Shown: positions 6,686 to 14,204, numbered from the stretch's first letter. The stretch is DNA of 15,660 bases from Alkalibacterium sp046484155 (GCF_046484155.1 NZ_JAWOBT010000004.1:1-15660); one strand, 5' to 3'. Numbers and translations are program-made. The notes: generated by a model not told the origin, from the sequence alone.

Positions 6686-7492
6686 GTGAAAAAAGAACGC
6701 GCAGATGATTTACTTATGGAACAAGGATGGGCGATAGACCGAGAAAAGGCTAAACGGTTGATCATGTCAGGCAAAGCCTATACGAGCAAGGAAGAGCAGA
6801 TCTTTACTGCCGGCGAAAAGTGGCCGTATGATACAACTGTTTATATCAAAGGGGCGGACCAGCTCTATGTCAGTCGCGGCGGAATAAAACTGGAAAAAGC
6901 CCTGGATGTGTTTGATATCGATCTGAATGATCGGATCGTTTTAGACATCGGTTCATCAACGGGTGGCTTTACTGATGTGTGCTTGCAGCAGGGAGCAAAG
7001 CTGGTGTATGCTCTCGATGTCGGGACAAATCAGTTGGCGTGGAAACTGCGTATCGATGAGCGTGTGGAAGTTATGGAACAAACCAATTTCAGACACGTCA
7101 CGGCTGAAGACTTCAAAAAAGGCACGCCCAGTTTTGCAACGATCGATGTCTCATTCATATCCTTGAAAAAAATCTTTCCAACTTTAAAAACGGTCTTAGC
7201 TCTAGGCGGAGAAGTGGTCGCACTCATCAAGCCGCAATTTGAAGCGGTCAAAGAAGATGTCGGCGAAAAAGGGATTATTTCAGATCCCGCAGTTCATCAA
7301 TACGTGCTGAACGAGATCGTCAATTTTTTATATGATGAAGGTTTCGAAGTGAAAGAGGTCATTCCTTCCCCGATAAAAGGTGGAAAAGGGAACAAGGAAT
7401 TTTTGGCTTACATCAAATTTAACCAAAATATCAGTGAGAGCAAAACAGAGCATTTGAATAAAGTAATCAAAGAGACTCTTTTTGAAAATTAG
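6686..7492 (+). CDS. tlyA: TlyA-family rRNA 2'-O-methyltransferase (YqxC)
   Basis: S4-domain plus FtsJ-like methyltransferase of the TlyA family; some members methylate 16S and 23S rRNA and some are annotated as haemolysins. The protein has 268 residues from GTG 6686, preceded by AGAGGTG. The S4 RNA-binding domain covers about 3-65 (ADDLLMEQGWAIDREKAK, with YVSRGGIKLEKAL as linker). The S-adenosylmethionine loop is DIGSSTGGFTD (87-97). A Lys-Asp-Lys-Glu set fitting the family's catalytic tetrad is present: Lys68, Asp154 (TIDVSF), Lys182 (IKPQFE) and Glu238 (GNKEF). It is the last gene of the xseA-xseB-ispA-tlyA run, 22 bases after ispA. The gene family is clear; the exact rRNA target cannot be read from sequence. 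Confidence 0.93.
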   Translation: MKKERADDLLMEQGWAIDREKAKRLIMSGKAYTSKEEQIFTAGEKWPYDTTVYIKGADQLYVSRGGIKLEKALDVFDIDLNDRIVLDIGSSTGGFTDVCLQQGAKLVYALDVGTNQLAWKLRIDERVEVMEQTNFRHVTAEDFKKGTPSFATIDVSFISLKKIFPTLKTVLALGGEVVALIKPQFEAVKEDVGEKGIISDPAVHQYVLNEIVNFLYDEGFEVKEVIPSPIKGGKGNKEFLAYIKFNQNISESKTEHLNKVIKETLFEN

Positions 7493-7583
7493 TTATGTAT
7501 ATAATTGATAATATGATATTGAAATTTTCACGTTCTATGCATGAAATGTCTTCCAAATGTCATTGAAAAGCAAGACGTAGTGA

Positions 7584-7612
7584 TTGGTACTTTGACTTAA
7601 AAGCAGTATAAT
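7584..7612 (+). promoter_or_regulatory. argR-recN promoter
   Basis: TTGGTA (7584-7589), a 17-base spacer and a perfect TATAAT (7607-7612). Transcription would start at about 7618-7620, at the left edge of the ARG box. It is the only good promoter in the 198-base gap after tlyA. Confidence 0.65.
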
Positions 7613-7624
7613 AAGAGTGTATAA

Positions 7625-7642
7625 AATGTATAAATATACTGA
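7625..7642 (+). promoter_or_regulatory. Candidate ARG box (ArgR operator)
   Basis: AATGTATAAATATACTGA matches the ArgR consensus WNTGNATWWWWATNCANW at all positions but one (T for A in the right half). An extra left half-site, AGTGTATAAAA, lies just upstream at 7616-7626. The site covers the presumed transcription start of argR itself, so bound ArgR would repress its own gene and recN. The match was scored by eye, and AT-rich promoters produce chance hits. Confidence 0.5.
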
Positions 7643-7690
7643 TGTGCTGCGGGGAAGGTGCGAAGGTAAAAAGGCATAGGAGTGGAAATC

Positions 7691-8140
7691 TTGAAAAAGA
7701 AAGAAAGACATCAATTACTGAGAAAACTTGTGCAGCAAGAAATTATTCGTAAACAGGAAGATTTTGTCGACAAATTGCACGAAAGAGGTATTGAAGTCAC
7801 TCAAGCGACGATTTCAAGAGATATCAAAGAACTTCAGTTGGTAAAAGTACCCGCTCAAGACGGCGGGTATCGTTATAATTTACCTCCAGAAATGAATTAT
7901 AATATATCCAAAAAATTGTCGCGCTTGATGAAAGATGCGTTTGTTTCTATTGATATACAGAGAGAATTTGTCTTGATCAGAACACTTCCAGGAAATGCTT
8001 TTGCATTAGGTTCATTGATTGAAACGGCGAAATATAGTGAAATGTTTGCCTGTGTATCGGGAGATGACACGGTTTTAGTCATTTGTCGTGATGAAGAAAG
8101 TGCTGAGCGTTTCCAAAGAAGAATTATCTCCTTTATTTAA
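7691..8140 (+). CDS. argR: Arginine repressor ArgR/AhrC
   Basis: Hexameric, arginine-responsive regulator of arginine synthesis and catabolism genes. The protein has 149 residues from TTG 7691. I chose this start because AGGAG (7678-7682) lies 8 bases before it and because MKKKERHQLL aligns with the MNKGQRH start of Bacillus AhrC; a GTG at 7682 would overlap the ribosome site. The N-terminal winged helix-turn-helix (1-65) has TQATISRDIKELQLVKV (from residue 37). The C-terminal oligomerisation and arginine-binding domain (about 78-149) includes LPGNAFALGSLI and the GDDT motif at 124-127, whose aspartates contact arginine. It is followed 31 bases later by recN. No arginine biosynthesis or deiminase genes are in this window, so targets lie elsewhere. 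A candidate ARG box overlaps its own promoter region. Confidence 0.95.
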   Translation: MKKKERHQLLRKLVQQEIIRKQEDFVDKLHERGIEVTQATISRDIKELQLVKVPAQDGGYRYNLPPEMNYNISKKLSRLMKDAFVSIDIQREFVLIRTLPGNAFALGSLIETAKYSEMFACVSGDDTVLVICRDEESAERFQRRIISFI

Positions 8141-8171
8141 TTCAAACAATAAAGGATTAGGAGGTTTGTCT

Positions 8172-9896
8172 TTGCTAGAATCGTTACGAATCAAGAATTT
8201 TGCGATTATTGAAGACTTGTTTTTAAGTTTTAATGCGGGAATGACTGTCTTAACGGGAGAAACCGGAGCGGGTAAGTCCATCATCATTGATGCGGTGGGT
8301 TTGCTGGCTGGAGGCAGGGGTTCGACAGAATTTGTTCGTTTTGGAGCTAAAAAGTGTGTGCTGGAGGGCGAATTCGGGTTTAAACCAACCCCGGACTTAA
8401 TCAGCTTGCTCGCTCAGCACGAAATCGAACACGATGCTCAGACGTTGCTGATTCAACGGGAAATATTTACGAGCGGTCGAACCGTTTGCCGTATAAATGG
8501 AAGCATCATTACCATTGCAGTATTAAAAGAAATTGGAAGCCACTTAATAGATATACATGGACAGAATGAACATCAGGAACTGATGGTGACTGAGAATCAC
8601 AGCCATTTACTGGATTCTTTCGGTCCCAAAGAATTGATATCCAAAAAAAAAGAGTATCGGAAAGTTTTTCATGAATATAAGGCTTTAACGAAAGAACGCG
8701 AACAATGGTTATTCAATGAACAGGAACTCGCTCAGCGACTGGATATATTAAGATACCAGGTCAAAGAGATCGAAGCCGCACAACTTCAGCCGAATGAGGA
8801 AGAAGAGCTACTTGAAGAAGAGAAGAAGCTGGTGAATCATCAAGACATCGTGGAAGCCTTGTCTTCAAGCTATGCTGCCTTACAGGGAGAAGAATACAGC
8901 GGTCTGGACAGCGTTGGAAAAGCGATGGAAAAAATGGCGGCTGTTGAAAATATCGATGAGTCATTCAAACATATTTCTGAGAGCCTGTCTGCGGCGTTCT
9001 TTCAGCTGCAAGAAGTGGCGAGTGACATCTATGCCGAGCTGGATGGTTTAGAGTACGATGAGGAGCGACTGAATGAAATTGAAGAACGCTTGAATTCCAT
9101 TCAGCAGCTTAAGCGGAAGTATGGCAATTCTGTCGAAGCTATTTTGGATCACTTTGAAAAATCTGACAAAGAGTTGAAACAACTTGAAAGCAGAGAAGAA
9201 CGAGTGGATGGGTTAAGCAAAAAGATAACAGCAACTCAAACAGAAGCACAAAAGCAGGCGAGAGAGTTATCTATGCTGCGAAAGCAAACAGCCTTAGAAC
9301 TGGAAGAGCGCATTCAGGAACAGTTGAAAGAACTTTATATGGAAAAAGTTAAATTTTCTGTGGCGTTTAAAGGTTCAGAAGGACCGGATACTGATCTGCC
9401 GTTAACAGAACAGGGATTTGACAAAATCGAGTTCTTTGTTTCGACGAACCCGGGGGAACCGTTAAAAGCATTAAATAAAGTCGCATCGGGTGGAGAACTT
9501 TCACGTATGATGCTGGCGATGAAGACGATATTCTCTCAGTCACAAGGAATTACAAGCATCATATTTGATGAAGTCGATACTGGTGTGAGTGGCCGTGTCG
9601 CCCAGGCGATCGCAGATAAAATTCATTCTGTCGCTGATCACTCCCAAGTATTATGTATCACGCATCTTCCGCAAGTGGCCGCTATGGCGGATCAGCATCT
9701 CTACATCAAAAAAACGATTGAAGCGGAACGAACGCAGACCAGTGTTGAGAAACTTGTTGATAATGAGAGGGTTGAAGAAATCGCCCGTATGTTATCGGGA
9801 GACGAACTGACCCAATTAACGAAAGAAACCGCAGATGAGCTCTTGAAGTTAGCTGATGAGAAGAAAAAACGCATAAAAAAAGAGTCTCTTGCCTAG
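8172..9896 (+). CDS. recN: DNA repair protein RecN
   Basis: SMC-like ATPase that gathers DNA ends in double-strand break repair. The protein has 574 residues from TTG 8172, chosen because AGGAGG (8159-8164) lies 7 bases upstream and the start MLESLRIKNFAIIEDL aligns with Bacillus RecN (MLAELSIKNFAIIEEL); longer in-frame starts would run into argR. Walker A is GETGAGKS (29-36). The two coiled-coil arms span roughly 155-370 around a hinge. The ABC signature ASGGELSR is at 438-445 and Walker B is IIFDEVDTGVSG with Asp466-Glu467. The last codons (KKESLA) form the left arm of the terminator hairpin. It shares a transcript with argR, the standard Bacilli pairing. Confidence 0.97.
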   Translation: MLESLRIKNFAIIEDLFLSFNAGMTVLTGETGAGKSIIIDAVGLLAGGRGSTEFVRFGAKKCVLEGEFGFKPTPDLISLLAQHEIEHDAQTLLIQREIFTSGRTVCRINGSIITIAVLKEIGSHLIDIHGQNEHQELMVTENHSHLLDSFGPKELISKKKEYRKVFHEYKALTKEREQWLFNEQELAQRLDILRYQVKEIEAAQLQPNEEEELLEEEKKLVNHQDIVEALSSSYAALQGEEYSGLDSVGKAMEKMAAVENIDESFKHISESLSAAFFQLQEVASDIYAELDGLEYDEERLNEIEERLNSIQQLKRKYGNSVEAILDHFEKSDKELKQLESREERVDGLSKKITATQTEAQKQARELSMLRKQTALELEERIQEQLKELYMEKVKFSVAFKGSEGPDTDLPLTEQGFDKIEFFVSTNPGEPLKALNKVASGGELSRMMLAMKTIFSQSQGITSIIFDEVDTGVSGRVAQAIADKIHSVADHSQVLCITHLPQVAAMADQHLYIKKTIEAERTQTSVEKLVDNERVEEIARMLSGDELTQLTKETADELLKLADEKKKRIKKESLA

Positions 9897-9914
9897 GATC
9901 AGACGAGAGACTCT
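9874..9914 (-). terminator. Shared terminator between recN and the minus-strand microgene
   Basis: A 9-bp stem (AGAGTCTCT at 9881-9889 with AGAGACTCT at 9906-9914) has a 16-base loop. Read on the minus strand it ends in a run of seven T, a good terminator for the 39-residue gene. Read on the plus strand only ATAAATTATTT follows, so it is a weaker terminator for recN. The left arm lies inside the recN coding sequence. Confidence 0.7.
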
Positions 9915-9938
9915 ATAAATTATTTAATCATTGAGATA

Positions 9939-10058
9939 TTACATCATAACGCTGAGTAGTGAAGCAAACACTGGGATAACCATTGTAAGAACAAGAACAC
10001 CAATCATTAAGCGTGTCATCGTGCTTTTTGATCCTTTATCTTTTTTGTTTTTAGGCAT
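9939..10058 (-). CDS. 39-residue single-span membrane microprotein (Prli42/DUF4044-like)
   Basis: A short gene on the strand opposite to all its neighbours. The product starts MPKNKKDKGSKSTMTRL, a lysine-rich cytoplasmic head, followed by one hydrophobic segment (about residues 18-39, MIGVLVLTMVIPVFASLLSV) that runs to the end. This layout matches the tiny Firmicute membrane proteins of the DUF4044 type and Prli42, the membrane anchor of the stressosome in Listeria. I assign the resemblance from architecture only, not from a search. Supporting evidence that it is a gene: a promoter with 17-base spacing upstream, a terminator with seven T downstream, and a tail-to-tail position with recN. The ribosome site is weak (AGTGGGTG, about 9 bases from ATG). 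The stop is TAA. Confidence 0.7.
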   Translation of the reverse strand: MPKNKKDKGSKSTMTRLMIGVLVLTMVIPVFASLLSVMM

Positions 10059-10097
10059 AGGTTGTGCACCCACTTTCTTAAATCGTTTTCAGCTATA

Positions 10098-10126
10098 AGT
10101 GTACTGAAATTAGAAGGAAAATGCAA
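10098..10126 (-). promoter_or_regulatory. Promoter of the minus-strand microgene
   Basis: On the minus strand, TTGCAT (10121-10126), a 17-base spacer and TACACT (10098-10103). It lies about 40 bases upstream of the microgene ATG and points away from gnd. Each hexamer has two mismatches or fewer from consensus. Confidence 0.55.
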
Positions 10127-10141
10127 GGGGTAATTTGAGAG

Positions 10142-10170
10142 TTTCCAAAGTGTTCATATTTTGTTAATAT
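10142..10170 (+). promoter_or_regulatory. Probable gnd promoter (extended -10)
   Basis: TTTCCA (10142-10147), a 17-base spacer and TAATAT (10165-10170) with the TGn extension (TGTTAATAT). The -35 boxes of this and of the divergent microgene promoter are only about 15 bases apart. The untranslated leader would be about 60 bases. Confidence 0.5.
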
Positions 10171-10236
10171 AAGTAGGTAAGTATTGTAACAAATGAAAAT
10201 AATGAACAAGTACTTAAAACAGGAGGAGATTTATTG

Positions 10237-11676
10237 ATGAGTAAACAAGAAGTCGGCGTCATAGGTATGGCCGTAATGGGCAAAAACTTAGCTTTGAATA
10301 TTGAAAGTAGAGGATATTCTGTTTCTCTATACAACCGTACATCTTCAAAAACGACCGCTGTTATTGAAGAAAATCCAGACAAAAATGTTGTCGCAACGTA
10401 TGAACTGGAAGAATTTGTCAATTCACTTGAGAAACCAAGAAAGATTTTATTGATGGTTCAGGCAGGTAAAGGAACAGATGCTGTCATTCAACAGTTACTC
10501 CCCTTCCTTGATAAAGGAGATATTTTAATTGATGGCGGAAACACATTCTATCAAGATACCATTCGCCGCAGCAAAGAATTAGCTGATTCAGGTATCAACT
10601 TTATCGGTACGGGTGTTTCTGGTGGTGAAGAAGGTGCGCTAAAAGGACCTGCTATCATGCCGGGTGGACAAAAAGAAGCATATGACTTAGTGTCACCTAT
10701 TTTAGAGAAGATTGCAGCAAAAGCCCCAGCTGATGGAAAACCATGTGTGACATATATCGGACCAAACGGTGCAGGACACTACGTCAAAATGGTTCATAAC
10801 GGTATCGAATACGGCGACATGCAGTTGATATCAGAGTCTTATAACATGTTAAGAGATATGGTTGGGTTATCAAATGAAGAAACAGCAGAGGTCTTCAACG
10901 AATGGAACGAAGGCGAACTGGACAGTTTCCTGATAGAACTTACGGCTGACGCGCTGACTAAAAAAGATCCTGAAACAGGAGAATTTATGGTCGATGTCAT
11001 TTTAGACCGCGCCGGGAATAAAGGAACGGGTAAATGGACATCACAAAGCGCCTTGGATTTAGGTGTGCCGTTACCGCTTATTACCGAATCTGTTTTTGCA
11101 CGTTATATTTCAGCTTTGAAAGACGAACGTGTCGAGGCAAGCAAAGTATTGCCTAAACCCGCGACTAAAAAGTACGAAGGCGACAAGAAAGAACTGATCG
11201 AGAAAATGCGTGAAGCCTTATACTTCAGTAAAATCATGAGTTATGCACAAGGTTTTGCACAAATGCGCACAGCTTCTGAAGAATACGATTGGAAACTTGA
11301 ATACGGTGAGATCGCTAAGATATTCCGTGCCGGCTGTATCATTCGCGCACGCTTCCTACAAAAAATCACGGATGCTTACGAACGTGAACCGGAACTTAAA
11401 AACTTAGTTCTGGATGAATACTTCATGGATATCGCCGATAGATATCAGCAGTCTTTAAGAGACTTGGTTGGTTTGGCTGTTCAAGCAGGCGTACCTGTAC
11501 CGGCCTTTTCATCTGCCATCTCTTATTATGATTCTTATCGTTCTGAGCGTTTACCAGCGAACATCATCCAAGCTCAACGTGATTACTTCGGTGCACACAC
11601 GTATGAACGTGTAGACAAAGAAGGAACGTTCCACTTTGACTGGTATGGTAACGAAGGCGAAGAAAAATGGGATTGA
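10237..11676 (+). CDS. gnd: 6-phosphogluconate dehydrogenase (decarboxylating)
   Basis: Third enzyme of the oxidative pentose phosphate pathway: oxidises 6-phosphogluconate to ribulose 5-phosphate and CO2 with NADP+. At 479 residues it is a full-length long-type enzyme. The Rossmann fold opens with GVIGMAVMG (7-15), and NRTSSKT (33-39) lies where the NADP 2'-phosphate is bound. The substrate loop GVSGGEEGALKGPAIMPGG is present. Catalytic residues are Lys184 and Glu191 in KMVHNGIEYGDM. The C-terminal helical domain has DRAGNKGTGKWTSQSAL and RAGCIIRARFL. The start is ATG 10237 after AGGAGGAG. An in-frame TTG one codon earlier is not needed. It is monocistronic, between its own promoter and a perfect terminator, and precedes a two-component system as in other lactic acid bacteria. 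Confidence 0.97.
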   Translation: MSKQEVGVIGMAVMGKNLALNIESRGYSVSLYNRTSSKTTAVIEENPDKNVVATYELEEFVNSLEKPRKILLMVQAGKGTDAVIQQLLPFLDKGDILIDGGNTFYQDTIRRSKELADSGINFIGTGVSGGEEGALKGPAIMPGGQKEAYDLVSPILEKIAAKAPADGKPCVTYIGPNGAGHYVKMVHNGIEYGDMQLISESYNMLRDMVGLSNEETAEVFNEWNEGELDSFLIELTADALTKKDPETGEFMVDVILDRAGNKGTGKWTSQSALDLGVPLPLITESVFARYISALKDERVEASKVLPKPATKKYEGDKKELIEKMREALYFSKIMSYAQGFAQMRTASEEYDWKLEYGEIAKIFRAGCIIRARFLQKITDAYEREPELKNLVLDEYFMDIADRYQQSLRDLVGLAVQAGVPVPAFSSAISYYDSYRSERLPANIIQAQRDYFGAHTYERVDKEGTFHFDWYGNEGEEKWD

Positions 11677-11704
11677 TCAAGTAAGATAATACTGAATAAG
11701 TACG

Positions 11705-11742
11705 AATAGCAGGTTTTCTTTTCGAAAACCTGCTATTTTTTT
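11705..11742 (+). terminator. Perfect rho-independent terminator after gnd
   Basis: A 14-bp perfect stem (AATAGCAGGTTTTC at 11705-11718 with its complement at 11724-11737) has a five-base loop and continues into a T run. It insulates gnd from the two-component system downstream. Confidence 0.95.
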
Positions 11743-11754
11743 GTCACAACTTGA

Positions 11755-11768
11755 TATAACTTGTTATA
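11755..11768. promoter_or_regulatory. Perfect palindrome upstream of the two-component operon
   Basis: TATAACTTGTTATA is a perfect 6-2-6 inverted repeat. It sits inside a run of roughly 10-base repeats (ACTTGATATA, ACTTGTTATA, AAGTGTTAAA at 11749-11778), one helical turn apart. An ATTAGA at 11778-11783 fits the CovR-type ATTARA element. This could be an operator, perhaps for autoregulation. Confidence 0.35.
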
Positions 11769-11814
11769 AAGTGTTAAATTAGAGTATTCTAACATTTCTA
11801 ATTATATGAAAATA

Positions 11815-11823
11815 TGGTAAACT
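11815..11823 (+). promoter_or_regulatory. Probable promoter of the two-component operon
   Basis: TGGTAAACT is an extended -10, giving a leader of about 70 bases before the regulator GTG. Its -35 position reads TTTCTA, which is poor. An alternative is TTGTTA (11761-11766), 18 bases and TATTCT (11785-11790), which would overlap the palindrome. Confidence 0.4.
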
Positions 11824-11899
11824 AAAAGAGCGTAATGTCAGGCCTTATAACACTAATTTATACTAATAAACGCACAATAAAGAAGTAGGAGTGGAAACT

Positions 11900-12592
11900 G
11901 TGGCAAAGATTTTAATTATAGAAGATGAAAAGAACCTAGCTCGCTTTGTTGAATTGGAATTAACACATGAAGGGTTTGAGACAGAGGTCCGTTTTGATGG
12001 TCGTTCAGGTCTTGAAGCAGCAACAGATGAAACTAAAGAATGGGATATTATATTACTTGATTTAATGTTACCCGAACTAAACGGGATCGATGTGGCGCGT
12101 CGTGTTCGCCAAGTAAGCAATGTGCCTATCATCATGATGACGGCAAGAGATTCTGTCATTGACCGTGTTTCTGGTTTTGATCATGGAGCGGACGATTATG
12201 TAGTCAAACCATTTGCGATCGAAGAATTATTAGCGCGTATGCGTGCCTTGCTTCGTCGTATCGAAATCGAAACCGAGGAAAATGTGAGTCGTCAGACGAC
12301 CATCACATACAGAGACATCACCGTAGAAAAAGAAAACCGTGTCGTGAAACGCGCAGACGAAGTCATTGAATTGACGAAGAGAGAATATGAGTTACTCGTA
12401 GAATTAATGGAAAACTTGAACATCGTCTTGTCACGCGAGGTATTATTGAACAAAGTATGGGGATATGAAACAGAAGTGGAAACGAACGTGGTCGACGTGT
12501 ACATCAGATATCTACGTAACAAAATCGATGTTCCTGGAAAAGAAAGTTACATTCAAACAGTTAGAGGAACGGGATACGTGATGCGTACGTGA
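11900..12592 (+). CDS. OmpR/PhoB-family response regulator (ArlR/CsrR-like)
   Basis: DNA-binding response regulator of a two-component system. The protein has 230 residues from GTG 11900, which lies 8 bases after AGGAG (11887-11891) and gives the typical start MAKILIIEDEKNLARF; an in-frame GTG at 11891 overlaps the ribosome site. The receiver domain (1-118) has the acidic pair Glu8-Asp9, phosphoacceptor Asp54 in LLDLMLPELNG, Thr81 (IMMTARD) and Lys103 (YVVKPF). The winged-helix output domain (about 130-228) shows the family pattern ELTKREYELLVELMENLN, VLLNKVWGYE, DVYIRYLRNKID and IQTVRGTGYVMR. The partner kinase starts four bases before this gene stops. The pair resembles ArlRS of Staphylococcus and the CsrR/CovR group of streptococci; I leave the symbol blank because orthology needs a tree. 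Confidence 0.95.
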   Translation: MAKILIIEDEKNLARFVELELTHEGFETEVRFDGRSGLEAATDETKEWDIILLDLMLPELNGIDVARRVRQVSNVPIIMMTARDSVIDRVSGFDHGADDYVVKPFAIEELLARMRALLRRIEIETEENVSRQTTITYRDITVEKENRVVKRADEVIELTKREYELLVELMENLNIVLSREVLLNKVWGYETEVETNVVDVYIRYLRNKIDVPGKESYIQTVRGTGYVMRT

Positions 12593-14142
12593 AATATCAA
12601 GCAGCCGTTGACACAAAAGGAATTAACAAAAAAAAGCGTATTTCTTTAAGATGGAAATGGACCATCGGGGCTGCAATCGCACTATTTTTAACCTACACCA
12701 TATTTTCAACTATTTTATTCATTACCTTTCAGCAGATCATGATAGATAATGAGCAACAGGCAGTTAGAAATGTGATGGTCAATTTAACGGAACGGTTTGG
12801 ACAAAACTTTTATGAATTAACTGAAGAAGATGTGGAAGACACCTTGGATCAGCAGGAACTGTATTTAACACCTGAAATGCCGATCATGGAAGAATCTCAA
12901 AACCAAAGAAGTACACCTTTGCGTGCGAGCCAAGGCAGCATCGTTATCAGAGTGTATAACTCTAGTGAACAACTTTTATATCAAACGAATGACGTTGATA
13001 TGGAGTTTATTCCTAAAGAGACCCTGCAAATCGAGAGCATTGAAAACGGACCGAGTGGTGAAGCCTTATCTGCAACAACACCAGTTTATTCGTTCTTAAA
13101 TAATGACAGGATCGGCTACGTCCAAGTAATCAACACGTTGTCATCCTATCATCAGCTGTTCAGAAGCGTTTTGGGGGCGATATTACTGACTGGTGTCATC
13201 GCTTTACTTTTCAGTGGAGTCATCGGTTATATTATCGCCATTTCCTTCCTGCAGCCGATTCGTCGGTTAACTGAAGCCATGCATATCATTGAAAAAGATC
13301 CGGAATCCAGCGAACGTATCGATGTGGGAGATGGCAACGATGAATTGACTGAATTAGCCAATGCTTACAACTCGATGCTGGACCGAATGCAACGCAACAT
13401 CGAACAGCAAAAACAGTTTGTTGAAGATGTGTCCCATGAGTTACGCACACCTGTCGCGGTTGTTGAAGGTCATATGAAACTCTTGAACCGCTGGGGTAAA
13501 GACGATCCGGTCGTTTTAGACGAATCTCTGAGTGCGTCACTTCAGGAAATCGAACGCATGAAGAGTCTGGTTCAGGAAATGCTCGATTTGTCTCGGGCAG
13601 AGCAGGTGGAAATTCATTACAAAAATGAACGGACAGCGGTTAGAGAACTTATCAGACAAACTTATAATAACTTTAAACTGCTTCATCCGGACTTTACCTT
13701 CATCCTGGATGATGATTTGGAGAAAGAAGTGTACATCAATATTTACCGCAATCACTTGGAACAGATTCTTGTTATCCTGCTTGATAACGCGGTGAAATAC
13801 TCCACAGATCGCCATGTTGTGCATTTGAGCGTGTCCGATGATGGACCGAGGATCCAAATCGCTATTCAAGATTTTGGTGAAGGAATGACTGAAGAAGACA
13901 CCGAGAAAATATTCCATCGTTTCTACCGCGTAGACAAAGCAAGAAGTCGTCACAAGGGTGGTAACGGACTAGGATTGTCTATTGCCAAACAGCTGGTAGA
14001 AGGCTACCGTGGTAAGATTTGGGTAGAAAGTGTCTTGGACCAAGGCTCTATTTTCAGAATTGAATTGCCTAAACTAAATGAAGAAGATCTTAAAAAAATA
14101 GAAGAGTCTGAACGATCTTCTAAAGCATCAAAAAATAAATGA
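12589..14142 (+). CDS. Membrane sensor histidine kinase with HAMP domain (ArlS-like)
   Basis: Partner kinase of the regulator upstream; its GTG overlaps the regulator stop in a GTGA overlap. It has 517 residues. A basic head is followed by membrane span 1 (about 24-47), an extracellular sensor region of about 145 residues, membrane span 2 (about 194-218) and a HAMP linker. The dimerisation and phosphoacceptor helix has His283 in FVEDVSHELRTP. The ATPase domain contains the N box (LLDNAVKYS), G1 (DFGEGM), the F box (FHRFYRVDKARSR) and G2 (GGNGLGLSIAKQL). The H-box surroundings, including HMKLLNRWGKDDPVVLDESL, closely follow ArlS of Staphylococcus aureus. The lysine-rich tail (SSKASKNK) is outside the conserved domain. 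The signal sensed cannot be inferred. A strong terminator follows. Confidence 0.95.
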   Translation: MKYQAAVDTKGINKKKRISLRWKWTIGAAIALFLTYTIFSTILFITFQQIMIDNEQQAVRNVMVNLTERFGQNFYELTEEDVEDTLDQQELYLTPEMPIMEESQNQRSTPLRASQGSIVIRVYNSSEQLLYQTNDVDMEFIPKETLQIESIENGPSGEALSATTPVYSFLNNDRIGYVQVINTLSSYHQLFRSVLGAILLTGVIALLFSGVIGYIIAISFLQPIRRLTEAMHIIEKDPESSERIDVGDGNDELTELANAYNSMLDRMQRNIEQQKQFVEDVSHELRTPVAVVEGHMKLLNRWGKDDPVVLDESLSASLQEIERMKSLVQEMLDLSRAEQVEIHYKNERTAVRELIRQTYNNFKLLHPDFTFILDDDLEKEVYINIYRNHLEQILVILLDNAVKYSTDRHVVHLSVSDDGPRIQIAIQDFGEGMTEEDTEKIFHRFYRVDKARSRHKGGNGLGLSIAKQLVEGYRGKIWVESVLDQGSIFRIELPKLNEEDLKKIEESERSSKASKNK

Positions 14143-14155
14143 AAATGAATACAGC

Positions 14156-14204
14156 AAAAAACCTTCGTAACATACTGATCCTGGTATGTTACGGAGGTTT
14201 TTTT
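14156..14204 (+). terminator. Strong terminator after the histidine kinase
   Basis: An 18-bp stem (14158-14175 with 14184-14201) has one wobble pair and an eight-base loop. It is flanked by A-rich sequence on the left and T-rich sequence on the right, so it could act on both strands. The arms read AACCTTCGTAACATAC and GTATGTTACGGAGGTT. Confidence 0.93.

Noticed and set aside
7478..7492. AAAGAGACTCTTTTT at the end of tlyA as a terminator
   Set aside because: The symmetric arms leave a one-base loop, so it cannot form a proper hairpin.
8088..8171. N-terminal extension of RecN overlapping argR
   Set aside because: Most of the extension lies inside argR. AGGAGG and alignment with Bacillus RecN support TTG 8172.
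13537..13953. Minus-strand frame of 138 codons inside the kinase gene
   Set aside because: It lies fully within a well-supported kinase domain, has no promoter or ribosome site, and its translation resembles no protein I know.
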